Assembly: GCA_964250215.1 (NCBI GenBank)
Contig: CAXUEX010000069.1
Coordinates: 1-14,262 of the forward strand
Direction: 5' to 3'
Origin: DAIDJM01 sp964250215
GTDB lineage: Bacteria > Pseudomonadota > Alphaproteobacteria > Acetobacterales > Acetobacteraceae
DNA: 14,262 bases
The position numbers were made by a program, and so were the translations under genes. Shown here piece by piece: positions 1 to 6,219 of the stretch (position 1 is its first letter; the number at the start of each line of letters is the position of its first letter). A model generated the notes under the pieces. It made no database searches. It was given only the letters and a program-made list of their open reading frames with translations, and was not told the DNA's origin.

Positions 1-102
1 GTGCTGGCGCGGCGCGATCTGCGGCATCCGGGCCAGCTGCGGCCCCGCGGCTTGGCCGATCGCGCCGCCGTGCTGCGGGCGGCGTTCCGCGACCAGGCCT
101 GA
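1..102 (+). CDS. C-terminal end of an unidentified gene (partial)
   Basis: Frame 1 is open from the window edge to a TGA at 100-102, giving 33 Arg- and Ala-rich residues that end in FRDQA. High GC with G or C at third positions fits the coding style of the neighbours, and the stop lies 21 nt before the SPFH gene, so this is probably the tail of an upstream gene on the same strand. There is no recognisable domain. SPFH/slipin genes often follow an nfeD gene, but this tail does not resemble an NfeD OB-fold end. An open frame this short can also occur by chance in high-GC DNA. Confidence 0.45.
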   Translation: MLARRDLRHPGQLRPRGLADRAAVLRAAFRDQA

Positions 103-123
103 TCCGCTATAGCCGCCGGTTCC

Positions 124-888
124 ATGCAGGATATCTCGCCCATGGCGGCGTCGCTCATCGTCATTGCGCTGATTGCCGTTCTCGTGGTGCTGCGCTCGAT
201 ACGGATTGCCCAGGAATGGCGCCGTGCCGTGGTGCTGCGGCTGGGCCGCTTCCAAGCCGTGCGCGGCCCGGGCCTGTATCTGCTCTGGCCGATCGACACC
301 GTGGCGGCGGTGATCGATCTGCGCATCCAGTCCACCAGCATCGCCGCCGAGCAGGCGCTGACGCGCGACATGGTTTCCGTGGGTGTGGACGCGGTGGTGT
401 TCTGGCAGGTGGCGGATGCGCGCAAGGCGGCCGTGAACATTGTGAACTACCTGGAGGCTGTGGAGCGTGTGTCGCAGACCAGCCTGCGCGAAATGATCGG
501 TAGCACCGAGCTCGCGCGGCTGCTTTCCGACCGGCACGATTCCGATCTCGCGCTGCAGAAGGCGATTGCGGCGAAAACCGTCGATTGGGGCATTGCGGTG
601 CGCAGCGTGGAAATTCGCGACGTGGCCATCCCCGCCGTGCTGCAGGACGCGATGAGCCGCCAGGCGCAAGCCGAGCGCGAGCGCGATGCGCGCGTGACCT
701 TGGCATCCGCCGAGCAGGCAATCGCCGCCCAGGTGGAAGCGGCTGCCGCAATCTACGCGAAAAACCCGGTAGCCTTGCAGTTGCGCCAGATGAACTTGCT
801 GTACGAGATGAACAAGGAACGCGGCACAACGGTGCTGATCCCAACCGGCATGGCCGAAGCCTTAGGCCGCGCCTTCCAAAACGAATGA
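124..888 (+). CDS. SPFH / slipin (stomatin-prohibitin) family membrane protein
   Basis: A 254-residue protein with one N-terminal membrane segment (about residues 8-25), then an SPFH domain (about 30-190) with the slipin-like stretches RRAVVLRLGRF, RGPGLYLLWP, VDAVVFWQV and VEIRDVAIP. A charged coiled-coil follows (about 190-220, QAQAERERDAR), and the end has the usual ...IPTGMAEALG. Slipins form large oligomeric assemblies on the inner membrane and are linked to membrane microdomains and to partner NfeD-type proteases. The length and domain order are normal. The ATG at 124 is used; Met7 is an alternative. No intact nfeD partner is visible here, and the upstream gene is cut off. The family call is firm; the cellular role is not known. 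Confidence 0.92.
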   Translation: MQDISPMAASLIVIALIAVLVVLRSIRIAQEWRRAVVLRLGRFQAVRGPGLYLLWPIDTVAAVIDLRIQSTSIAAEQALTRDMVSVGVDAVVFWQVADARKAAVNIVNYLEAVERVSQTSLREMIGSTELARLLSDRHDSDLALQKAIAAKTVDWGIAVRSVEIRDVAIPAVLQDAMSRQAQAERERDARVTLASAEQAIAAQVEAAAAIYAKNPVALQLRQMNLLYEMNKERGTTVLIPTGMAEALGRAFQNE

Positions 889-936
889 AAGTTTTTTGGT
901 TCTTTTTTTCAAAAAAGAACATCCTTCCTTTCTAGG
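888..936 (+). repeat. Dispersed intergenic repeat, copy 1, with A/T-rich hairpin
   Basis: The SPFH stop codon runs directly into AAAGTTTTTTG. A perfect 10-bp inverted repeat follows: GTTCTTTTTT at 899-908, a 2-nt centre, and AAAAAAGAAC at 911-920. The whole stretch aligns with the reverse complement of 12279-12327, and arm positions differ by compensatory changes (see findings). It is not a standard intrinsic terminator, because the stem is AT-rich and no separate U-tract follows. As RNA it may still form a stem that ends or stabilises the SPFH transcript. Confidence 0.75.
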
Positions 937-943
937 CTCCGCA

Positions 944-2371
944 ATGCCCCCCCGCCCGCCAAACCGCCAAAAATTCCTGACCGGCTCCATCCTGCAACAC
1001 GTGGCGGTAATGGCCGGCACCGGCGCGATCGGCCTGGTGGCGGTATTCGTCGTCGATCTCCTGAACCTGTTCTACATTTCGCTGCTGCGCGACCGTTCGC
1101 TGACAGCCGCCGTGGGCTTTTACGCGGTCGTGAATTTCTTTCTGATCTCGGTTTCGATCGGGCTGACCATCGGCGTCGGCGCGGTGGTTTCGCGCACGCT
1201 GGGGGCCGGGCAGTTCGGCCGCGCAAAGCGCGTGGCCACGTCCTCGCTTTGCGTGATGTTCGCGATCATGGCGGTGCTGGCGGCGCTGATGCTGGGCTTG
1301 CTGCAGCCGGTGTTGGCGGCGTTGGGCGCCACCGGTGAGGTGCGCGCGCAGGCCTGGCGCTTTCTGGCCGTGAGCATGCCTTCCGTGCCGCTGATGTCGC
1401 TGGGCATGGTCAGCGGCGCGCTGCTGCGGTCGGTGGGGGATGCGCGGCGGTCGATGAACATTTCGCTGGCCGGTGCGCTGGCCACGGCGGCGCTGGATCC
1501 GGTGCTGATCCTGTTGCTGCATCTGGGCCTGCTGGGCGCGGCGATCAGCGTGGTGGTTTCGCGCTGCGTGATGGCCGGGCTCGGCCTGCGCTGGGCAGCG
1601 TGGCATTCGTTGCTAGGCCGGCCGGATTGGCGACGGCTGCTTTCCGATGCCCGGCAGGTGGGCGGCGTGGCGATGCCGGCGGTGCTGACCAACCTGGCCA
1701 CTCCGGTGGGCGGCGCTTATGTCACGCACGCGCTGGCGCAGTTCGGCCCGGCGGCAGTGGCCGGCGAGGCGGTGGTGGACCGCATCGTTCCGGTGGCGTT
1801 CGGCTTCATCTTCGCGCTTTCCGGGTCGGTGGGGCCGATCATGGCGCAGAATTTGGGCGCCGGGCAGTTCGGCCGTGTGCGCCAAGTGCTGCGCGGCAGC
1901 CTGCTGCTGGTTTCGGGCTGCGTGCTGGTCGTTTGGGCGCTGATGTTCCTGGCGCAGAACTGGATTGTGGCGATCTTCGGCGTGACCGGCACGGCCGAGC
2001 AGCTCGTGCGGCTGTTCTGCAACTATACCGCGCCTTCCATGCTGTTCGTGGGCTTGCTGTTCGTGGCCAATGCCGGGTTCAACAACCTCGGCCGGCCGGT
2101 GATGGCCACCGTGTTCAATTGGGCGCGCGCCACGCTGGGCACGTTGCCGTTCGTTTCGTATGGAATGCGATACGGTCCGGTGGGAGCGATCGTCGGGTAT
2201 TCGCTCGGCGGCGTGCTGTTCGGCGCGCTGGCCGGGGCCACCGCGTTCTGGGTGACATCGCGGCTGCGCGCACCCGCTGGCCAGGGCGGGGGTGCGGCGG
2301 TGCAGGTGGCGGCGATTTCGGGCAAGGCGGCGATGGCGGAGATGGCGCAGGCGGGAGAGGCTGGGGAGTAG
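944..2371 (+). CDS. MATE-family multidrug/cation antiporter
   Basis: A 475-residue, strongly hydrophobic protein with about 12 predicted membrane segments, the usual MATE size and topology. The two homologous halves each carry the same loop signature after the third helix: LGAGQFGRAKRV near residue 86 and LGAGQFGRVRQV near residue 304. The underlying DNA shares an identical 17-mer, GCCGGGCAGTTCGGCCG. MATE proteins expel cationic drugs or metabolites across the inner membrane using Na+ or H+ gradients; the substrate cannot be read from sequence. The frame is open back to 896, but that extension lies in the repeat, so the ATG at 944 (MPPRPP) is chosen. The tail after about residue 440 is an Ala/Gly-rich cytoplasmic extension. 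The next gene starts two bases after the TAG, suggesting co-translation. Confidence 0.93.
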   Translation: MPPRPPNRQKFLTGSILQHVAVMAGTGAIGLVAVFVVDLLNLFYISLLRDRSLTAAVGFYAVVNFFLISVSIGLTIGVGAVVSRTLGAGQFGRAKRVATSSLCVMFAIMAVLAALMLGLLQPVLAALGATGEVRAQAWRFLAVSMPSVPLMSLGMVSGALLRSVGDARRSMNISLAGALATAALDPVLILLLHLGLLGAAISVVVSRCVMAGLGLRWAAWHSLLGRPDWRRLLSDARQVGGVAMPAVLTNLATPVGGAYVTHALAQFGPAAVAGEAVVDRIVPVAFGFIFALSGSVGPIMAQNLGAGQFGRVRQVLRGSLLLVSGCVLVVWALMFLAQNWIVAIFGVTGTAEQLVRLFCNYTAPSMLFVGLLFVANAGFNNLGRPVMATVFNWARATLGTLPFVSYGMRYGPVGAIVGYSLGGVLFGALAGATAFWVTSRLRAPAGQGGGAAVQVAAISGKAAMAEMAQAGEAGE

Positions 2372-2372
2372 G

Positions 2373-2657
2373 TTGGCGATCGACCTAGCGCTTTGCGCGA
2401 TGGTGGTGGCGGCGATGCTGCTCTGGATCGCCTTCGTGCCGCGCGTGTTGCGTTTCGACGACAAGGGCATGGAGATCGGGTTCTACTTCCGACCTCGCCA
2501 CCGGCTGCGCTGGCCGGAAGTGGCGGTGCGTCGGCGCTCTCGCTGGCTGCTGGTGCTGCGGGCCGGAACGCGGAATTTCCGCATCTTTGCGGCGGCGTAC
2601 CCGCGGCGGCAGATGGATGCGTTGGCGGGCAGGGCTTCCGGAACCGCACCGCCATAG
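2373..2657 (+). CDS. Small membrane-anchored protein, possible PH/YcxB-like fold
   Basis: A 94-residue protein with one N-terminal membrane helix (LALCAMVVAAMLLWIAFVP), then about 60 residues with an alternating strand pattern (VLRFDDKGMEIGFYF, HRLRWPEVAVRRRSRW, LLVLRAG, FRIFAAAYP) that resembles bacterial PH-like/YcxB-type domains. This is inference from pattern only. The start is probably the TTG at 2373, which follows a GGGGAG ribosome-binding site at 2363-2368 and the MATE stop at 2369-2371; an internal ATG at 2400 would give 85 residues. Its position suggests it is expressed with the MATE transporter. It converges with the SDR gene, 12 nt beyond its stop. Annotation software may miss it because of the TTG start. 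Confidence 0.7.
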   Translation: MAIDLALCAMVVAAMLLWIAFVPRVLRFDDKGMEIGFYFRPRHRLRWPEVAVRRRSRWLLVLRAGTRNFRIFAAAYPRRQMDALAGRASGTAPP

Positions 2658-2669
2658 TTTGCCAGCACG

Positions 2670-3530
2670 TCACGGCGCCCGTCTCAGACCCACCTGCCGC
2701 GCGATCATCGCATCCGCCACGCGCTTCGGCAGCAATTTCGGAATGTGCCACATCAAAATCGGCTTCGGCACCACGGCATAGCGTGCGCGGGGCTTGGCGG
2801 CGGTCAGCGCCTGTTCGATCGTCTCGGCGATGCGGGTGGGCGGGAAACCCTTGCGCCCCTCGGCAATGAACCAGTCGCGAAAGCGGCCCAGCACGTCGGC
2901 GTAGGGCGTGTCCGCATACGGGGCTTGGGACTGCGCTTCGGCCTTGTCCCATATCGCGGTGACCACTTCGCCGGGGCCGATCACGATCACGTCGATGCCG
3001 AATGGGATCAATTCGCGGCGCAAACTGTCGGACAACCCCTCCAGCGCATGCTTGCTGGCGATGTAGGCGCCGACGAACGGGAAGCCGAGCCGGCCGCCGA
3101 CGCTGCTAATGTTCACGATCCGGCCGGGCGGCCCGGAAAGCCCCGGATCGGTGCCGAGTAGCGGCAGGAACGCCTGCGCGGCCAGGATCGGGCCCATGAT
3201 GTTCACCTCGAACTGGGCGCGGATTTCCGCCGCCGGCTGAAACGCGAGCGGGCCGCCGATGGCGATGCCGGCGTTGTTCACAAGGCCGGCCAGCCGCTGG
3301 CCGCCGAGCGCGGCACGCACCTGCGCCGCCGCGGCTGCAAGTGCCGCGGCGTCGGTGACGTCGAGGTGCAGCGGCGTGAAGCCTTCTCCGAGTTCGACGC
3401 GCAGCCGGTCGGCGTCGGCTTCGCGCCGGACGGTGCCGAACACCCGCCAGCCGCGCCGGCAAAGCAGGGCGGCGGCGGCGTGGCCGATGCCGGTGGAAAC
3501 GCCGGTGATGACGGCCGCTCGGCTCGGCAT
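2670..3530 (-). CDS. Short-chain dehydrogenase/reductase (SDR), classical type
   Basis: A 286-residue Rossmann-fold oxidoreductase. The cofactor motif TGVSTGIG is at residues 9-16, NNAG at 85-88, the catalytic Ser in NISSVGG near 142-143, and the YxxxK pair is Y156/K160 in AYIASK. VRR after beta-2 (about 34-36) places basic residues where NADP(H) phosphate is bound, so NADP preference is likely (inference). The C-terminal 90 residues, including WHIPKLLPKRVADAMIARQ, match SDRs annotated as acting on lipid or retinol-like substrates, but the substrate is unknown. The ATG at 3530 is preceded on the minus strand by AGGGAG (complement of 3541-3546). The gene diverges from the Rrf2 regulator across 75 nt, so the regulator may control it. 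Confidence 0.93.
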   Translation of the reverse strand: MPSRAAVITGVSTGIGHAAAALLCRRGWRVFGTVRREADADRLRVELGEGFTPLHLDVTDAAALAAAAAQVRAALGGQRLAGLVNNAGIAIGGPLAFQPAAEIRAQFEVNIMGPILAAQAFLPLLGTDPGLSGPPGRIVNISSVGGRLGFPFVGAYIASKHALEGLSDSLRRELIPFGIDVIVIGPGEVVTAIWDKAEAQSQAPYADTPYADVLGRFRDWFIAEGRKGFPPTRIAETIEQALTAAKPRARYAVVPKPILMWHIPKLLPKRVADAMIARQVGLRRAP

Positions 3531-3557
3531 GGATGGGGCTCTCCCTGGGTGAAGGGG

Positions 3558-3567
3558 GGGTTAACCC
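3558..3567. promoter_or_regulatory. Palindrome GGGTTAACCC in the SDR / rrf2 divergent region
   Basis: A perfect 10-bp palindrome in the 75-nt gap between the divergent SDR and Rrf2-type genes, 48 nt before the regulator start. It is a possible dimer-binding operator for the neighbouring Rrf2 protein or another regulator. It does not match the longer IscR or NsrR consensus as I know it, and a 10-bp palindrome can occur by chance in a window this size. Confidence 0.3.
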
Positions 3568-3605
3568 TACACGGTGCGGTTTGCCGGCGCACGTGCGGGC
3601 GCGCT

Positions 3606-4094
3606 ATGGCCACCGGCGAGATGCTCACCAGCCGTGCCAAATATGCCCTACGCGCTAGCCTGCGGCTTGCCGAGCAATTCGGCTCGGGCGCCTGGACGAG
3701 CGCGTCGGCGCTGGCGGTGACGGCCGAGGTGCCCCGGAAGTTCCTGGAGGCGATCCTGACGCAGTTGCGCGATCAGGGGCTGGTGGAGAGCCGGCGCGGC
3801 CCAGCCGGAGGCCATCGGCTGGTGGCCGATCCCGCGGGCACCACGGTGGCCGATGTGATCCGCAGCATCGACGGGCCGCTAGCCATGACGCCATGCGCCA
3901 GCGCGACCGCGTTCCGCGCCTGTGATGATTGCTCCGACATAGAAACCTGCCGGCTGCGCTGGGTTATGAAGCGCGCGCGCGACGCCGCGGCGGAAGTGCT
4001 GGAAAGCTGCACGCTGGCCGATCTTCTGTCGCGGGATGCGGCTTTGCGAGGTGCGGTGGCGGAACTCGCGCCCAAGGAGATTGCGGCGGCATGA
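3606..4094 (+). CDS. Rrf2-family transcriptional regulator with four cysteines
   Basis: A 162-residue protein with the Rrf2 layout. It opens LTSRAKYALRA, then a winged helix-turn-helix (about residues 31-75; PRKFLEAILTQLRDQGLVESRRGPAGG) with the conserved wing GPAGGHRL, then a dimerisation helix (about 115-135). Cysteines at 97, 106, 109 and 115 (PC...ACDDC...TC) form a likely Fe-S or redox cluster site. The spacing differs from the CX5CX5C of IscR/NsrR. Such proteins sense iron-sulfur status, NO or redox, or cysteine metabolites; which applies here is unknown. Neither ATG (3606, or 3621 giving MLTSRAKYAL) has a good ribosome-binding site; family alignment slightly favours 3621. It overlaps yqeY by ATGA. 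Confidence 0.88.
   Translation: MATGEMLTSRAKYALRASLRLAEQFGSGAWTSASALAVTAEVPRKFLEAILTQLRDQGLVESRRGPAGGHRLVADPAGTTVADVIRSIDGPLAMTPCASATAFRACDDCSDIETCRLRWVMKRARDAAAEVLESCTLADLLSRDAALRGAVAELAPKEIAAA
4074..4080 (+). promoter_or_regulatory. Ribosome-binding site of yqeY
   Basis: AAGGAGA lies inside the end of the Rrf2 gene, 10 nt before the ATG at 4091. It is one of the clearest Shine-Dalgarno sites in the window and supports the 4091 start over the longer open frame. Confidence 0.65.
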
Positions 4095-4543
4095 GCGAAT
4101 TGCGGCCGAAATTCCCCGCCGCCCTGGCCGAAGCCATGCGCGCGCGCGACACGGCGCGCACCGGCACGATGCGGCTGATCCTGGCGAAGCTGAAGGACGT
4201 GGACATCGCCGCCCGCCCCGGCCTCCCGGTGGGCGACGACGCGATCGTTTCGATGCTGCGCGGCATGGTGAAGCAGCGGCGGGAAAGCGTGGAACTGTAT
4301 GCGCGCGGCGGCCGCGGCGATCTGGTGGACAAGGAGAATGCCGAGATCGCGGTGATCGAGGGATTTCTGCCGCAGGCGATGGATGCAGCGGCGCTTGCGG
4401 CGGCGGTGGGCGCTGCGATCGCGGAGACAAGGGCGGCGGGGCCGAAGGATATGGGCCGCGTGATGGCGGCTCTGAAGGCGCGGCATGGGGCGGCGATGGA
4501 TATGGCGGCGGCGGGGGCTTTGGTGCGGGAGCGCTTGAAGTGA
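4091..4543 (+). CDS. yqeY: GatB/YqeY domain-containing protein
   Basis: A 150-residue protein matching the stand-alone GatB/YqeY family, which resembles the tRNA-binding tail of the amidotransferase subunit GatB. Conserved stretches are MRARDTARTGTMRLILAKLKD, MVKQRRESVELY, KENAEIAVIEGFLPQ and GPKDMGRVMAALKARHG. The molecular role of free YqeY proteins is not established; a link to tRNA or amidotransfer is inferred from the domain. In alphaproteobacteria this gene commonly sits just upstream of dnaG and rpoD. Here that link is broken by a block on the opposite strand. Its ATG overlaps the Rrf2 stop (ATGA), implying translational coupling. Confidence 0.92.
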   Translation: MSELRPKFPAALAEAMRARDTARTGTMRLILAKLKDVDIAARPGLPVGDDAIVSMLRGMVKQRRESVELYARGGRGDLVDKENAEIAVIEGFLPQAMDAAALAAAVGAAIAETRAAGPKDMGRVMAALKARHGAAMDMAAAGALVRERLK

Positions 4544-4560
4544 GAAAGCGCTTCTTTCTT
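4539..4560. repeat. Truncated copy of the dispersed intergenic repeat
   Basis: Starting in the last codons of yqeY, this stretch nearly matches 12283-12304, with shared core CGCTTCTTTCTTG. It then stops matching: the second arm, AAGAAAGAAGC, is missing and the end of the DUF1579-like gene follows. It fills the 23-nt convergent gap between yqeY and the accessory block. A half copy here suggests that insertion or deletion occurred at this point. It also contains the palindrome AAGCGCTT. Confidence 0.6.
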
Positions 4561-4566
4561 GCCTGC

Positions 4567-5172
4567 CTATCCCTCGCCGCGGGTGCACGCGACGACCATG
4601 AACTCGCCCCAGGTCTTCCCGTCGTCTGATTTCTCGCCTCGCCAAGTGAACTGCGTCTTGGACGAATTCGTGTAGGTGGCGCGGGTGTATGCGTGGGCGC
4701 CCGATGGCTCTCTGAAGGCGTAGGTGATGGATGGACCGTGGATAGAGACGCCGCCGAGCTCGCTGGGTGCGAGATCGGTCCACGTGCCGGATAAAGCGTT
4801 CAGCCACTTGATATTCCAGCCGTGGCCGGCGGCATTGTAGGTGCGAAGATTCAGGCCGAGTACAACCGTGTCGCCTGCGGCGTCCATCATGCGGTACTCG
4901 TCGGCAATAGCATAACCGTCAAGGATGAAGCGGCCGGACCATACGGCTTTAAAGGATTGCCAGATGCCGATGGGGCTTTTCAGCTTCGCTTCGCACCGCC
5001 ACACGCCGATCAAGAAGGCGAATTGCGCGAGTTGGGGCGGTGCGTTGGGGTTAGGGGCTTCGGGGATGGATACAGTCTGGTGCACGGCGGCATTCTCCGC
5101 GGCGTCGGCCCGTCCAGCGGCGCCGAACAGCAGGCAGAATGCGGCGGCAAGAGTTCGGGTCAGCAATAGCAC
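4567..5172 (-). CDS. Exported DUF1579-like / lipocalin-like protein
   Basis: A 201-residue protein with a signal peptide: the hydrophobic stretch LAAAFCLLFGAAG, then a probable signal peptidase I site after RADA (residue 24). The mature part has the LIGVWRCEAKL stretch and repeated beta-type segments (FILDGYAIADEYRM, YNAAGHGWNIKWLNA, KTQFTWRGEKSDDGKTW) typical of DUF1579-like beta-barrel proteins, which may bind a small hydrophobic ligand. That function is not established. The start is a GTG at 5172 without a clear ribosome-binding site. It is downstream of the dprA-like gene on the same strand with a 60-nt gap, so it could be the third gene of that operon or a separate passenger. Confidence 0.7.
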   Translation of the reverse strand: MLLLTRTLAAAFCLLFGAAGRADAAENAAVHQTVSIPEAPNPNAPPQLAQFAFLIGVWRCEAKLKSPIGIWQSFKAVWSGRFILDGYAIADEYRMMDAAGDTVVLGLNLRTYNAAGHGWNIKWLNALSGTWTDLAPSELGGVSIHGPSITYAFREPSGAHAYTRATYTNSSKTQFTWRGEKSDDGKTWGEFMVVACTRGEG

Positions 5173-5232
5173 GAAACTTGCACAATCAGTGACGGACGTA
5201 AATGATTACCTTGGCAATTGGGTTCCGCCGCC

Positions 5233-6219
5233 TCAGCCTTCCAAAAGCAAAGGCAACCTTGCCTGCGTGGTTGCCGGCATTGGCGTTTCCATAAGCGTTC
5301 CGAACTCACCCGGATTGCGCAATTCTGGCCACGGTCGCGCGCCTTTGCCCCGCAAGCCGGACAGGCCTGCCGACGCTTGTCCGGAAGATCGCACGTAGAC
5401 GGGAACCATGTGCAACCTGTCGAGCTGCTCGGCGGCTCCCGCCCATGTTCCGCCTCTGTTCAAATCAGAATCCACCACGAGTGCAGCATCGGCCACAGCA
5501 TATATCAATTTGTTTCGCCGCATGGCGTTGCCCACGTTAAACCCGGCGTTGGGATCGTAGGGCGATACGAGCAACATCTTGCCGCACAGCAAAAGGTCTC
5601 GATTGTCGCGCTTCAAGGCGGCTCTTTGCAGGCTATCTGAAACCACGCCGATGACGCGACCGCCCCGCTCGATCGCCCCGAGCATTGCCGCCTGATCGAC
5701 GCCGCGCGCGCCGCCAGAAACGATGATTTTGCCAGCACTCGCGGCAAGCTGCCCGATGTTCCTGGCGTAAGTGAGCGAGGCATCCGGCGCATCGCGTGAT
5801 CCGACAACGGCGAGGCCACCCTCCTCGAGTAGGCCGAGGTTGCCACAGCCGTAGATGACGGCAGGTGCATCTTCTTTAAGCCTTACTCTCAGGCGGCTGG
5901 GATAGTCAGGGTCGGCACGGCTGACCACCCAAATCGCCCGGTCCCGCCACTGCTCCACGACGGAGCTGAGCAAGAAGCCTCGTGCCAGCAGCGCTCGCAA
6001 ACGAGCAACGTCAATCAAGTGCCGGATTTCGTCGAGCGAACCGGCTGAATTCGCCGACAAAAGATCCGCCGGCTCGCGCTTCAGCTCCTGCAAACGACGC
6101 GCGACACTATTGTATTCAGCAAGCGTCAAGAGATCGGCCGAGCCGCTACCTTGGCCAGCGATCAATGGCGCAGTGAGAAGCAATATCGCTTGCGCGTTTG
6201 GGGACAAGCCAACGGTCAT
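5233..6219 (-). CDS. DprA/Smf-like DNA-processing protein paired with helicase-PRTase
   Basis: A 328-residue protein. Residues 1-95 form a helical N-terminal part without a clear match. About 96-275 is a DprA-type Rossmann fold: AVVGSRD (137-143), SGGARGVD (168-175), MRRNKLIYAVADAALVVDS (233-251) and RGGTWAGAAEQL (255-266). DprA proteins bind single-stranded DNA, and canonical ones load RecA during transformation. Differences from canonical DprA: Met179 stands where the family usually has His after SGxARGxD, the loop before RRN is short, and the last 45 residues show no winged helix. The ATG overlaps the helicase stop (ATGA at 6219-6216), so the two products are probably made in coupled amounts. 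DprA-like antitoxins of ShosTA systems are a plausible comparison. A housekeeping dprA is expected elsewhere in the genome. Confidence 0.88.
   Translation of the reverse strand: MTVGLSPNAQAILLLTAPLIAGQGSGSADLLTLAEYNSVARRLQELKREPADLLSANSAGSLDEIRHLIDVARLRALLARGFLLSSVVEQWRDRAIWVVSRADPDYPSRLRVRLKEDAPAVIYGCGNLGLLEEGGLAVVGSRDAPDASLTYARNIGQLAASAGKIIVSGGARGVDQAAMLGAIERGGRVIGVVSDSLQRAALKRDNRDLLLCGKMLLVSPYDPNAGFNVGNAMRRNKLIYAVADAALVVDSDLNRGGTWAGAAEQLDRLHMVPVYVRSSGQASAGLSGLRGKGARPWPELRNPGEFGTLMETPMPATTQARLPLLLEG

Noticed and set aside
161..922. Antisense frame beginning MFFFEKKNQKTF over the SPFH gene
   Set aside because: Its start is the repeat copy 1 translated, and the rest is an Arg/Ala/Pro-rich shadow of the SPFH gene.
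896..943. N-terminal extension of the MATE protein from a TTG at 896
   Set aside because: It would translate the intergenic repeat; the ATG at 944 gives a normal MATE start.
1206..1876. Identical 17-mers at 1206-1222 and 1860-1876 as a mobile or regulatory repeat
   Set aside because: Both encode the same LGAGQFGR loop in the two homologous halves of the MATE protein.
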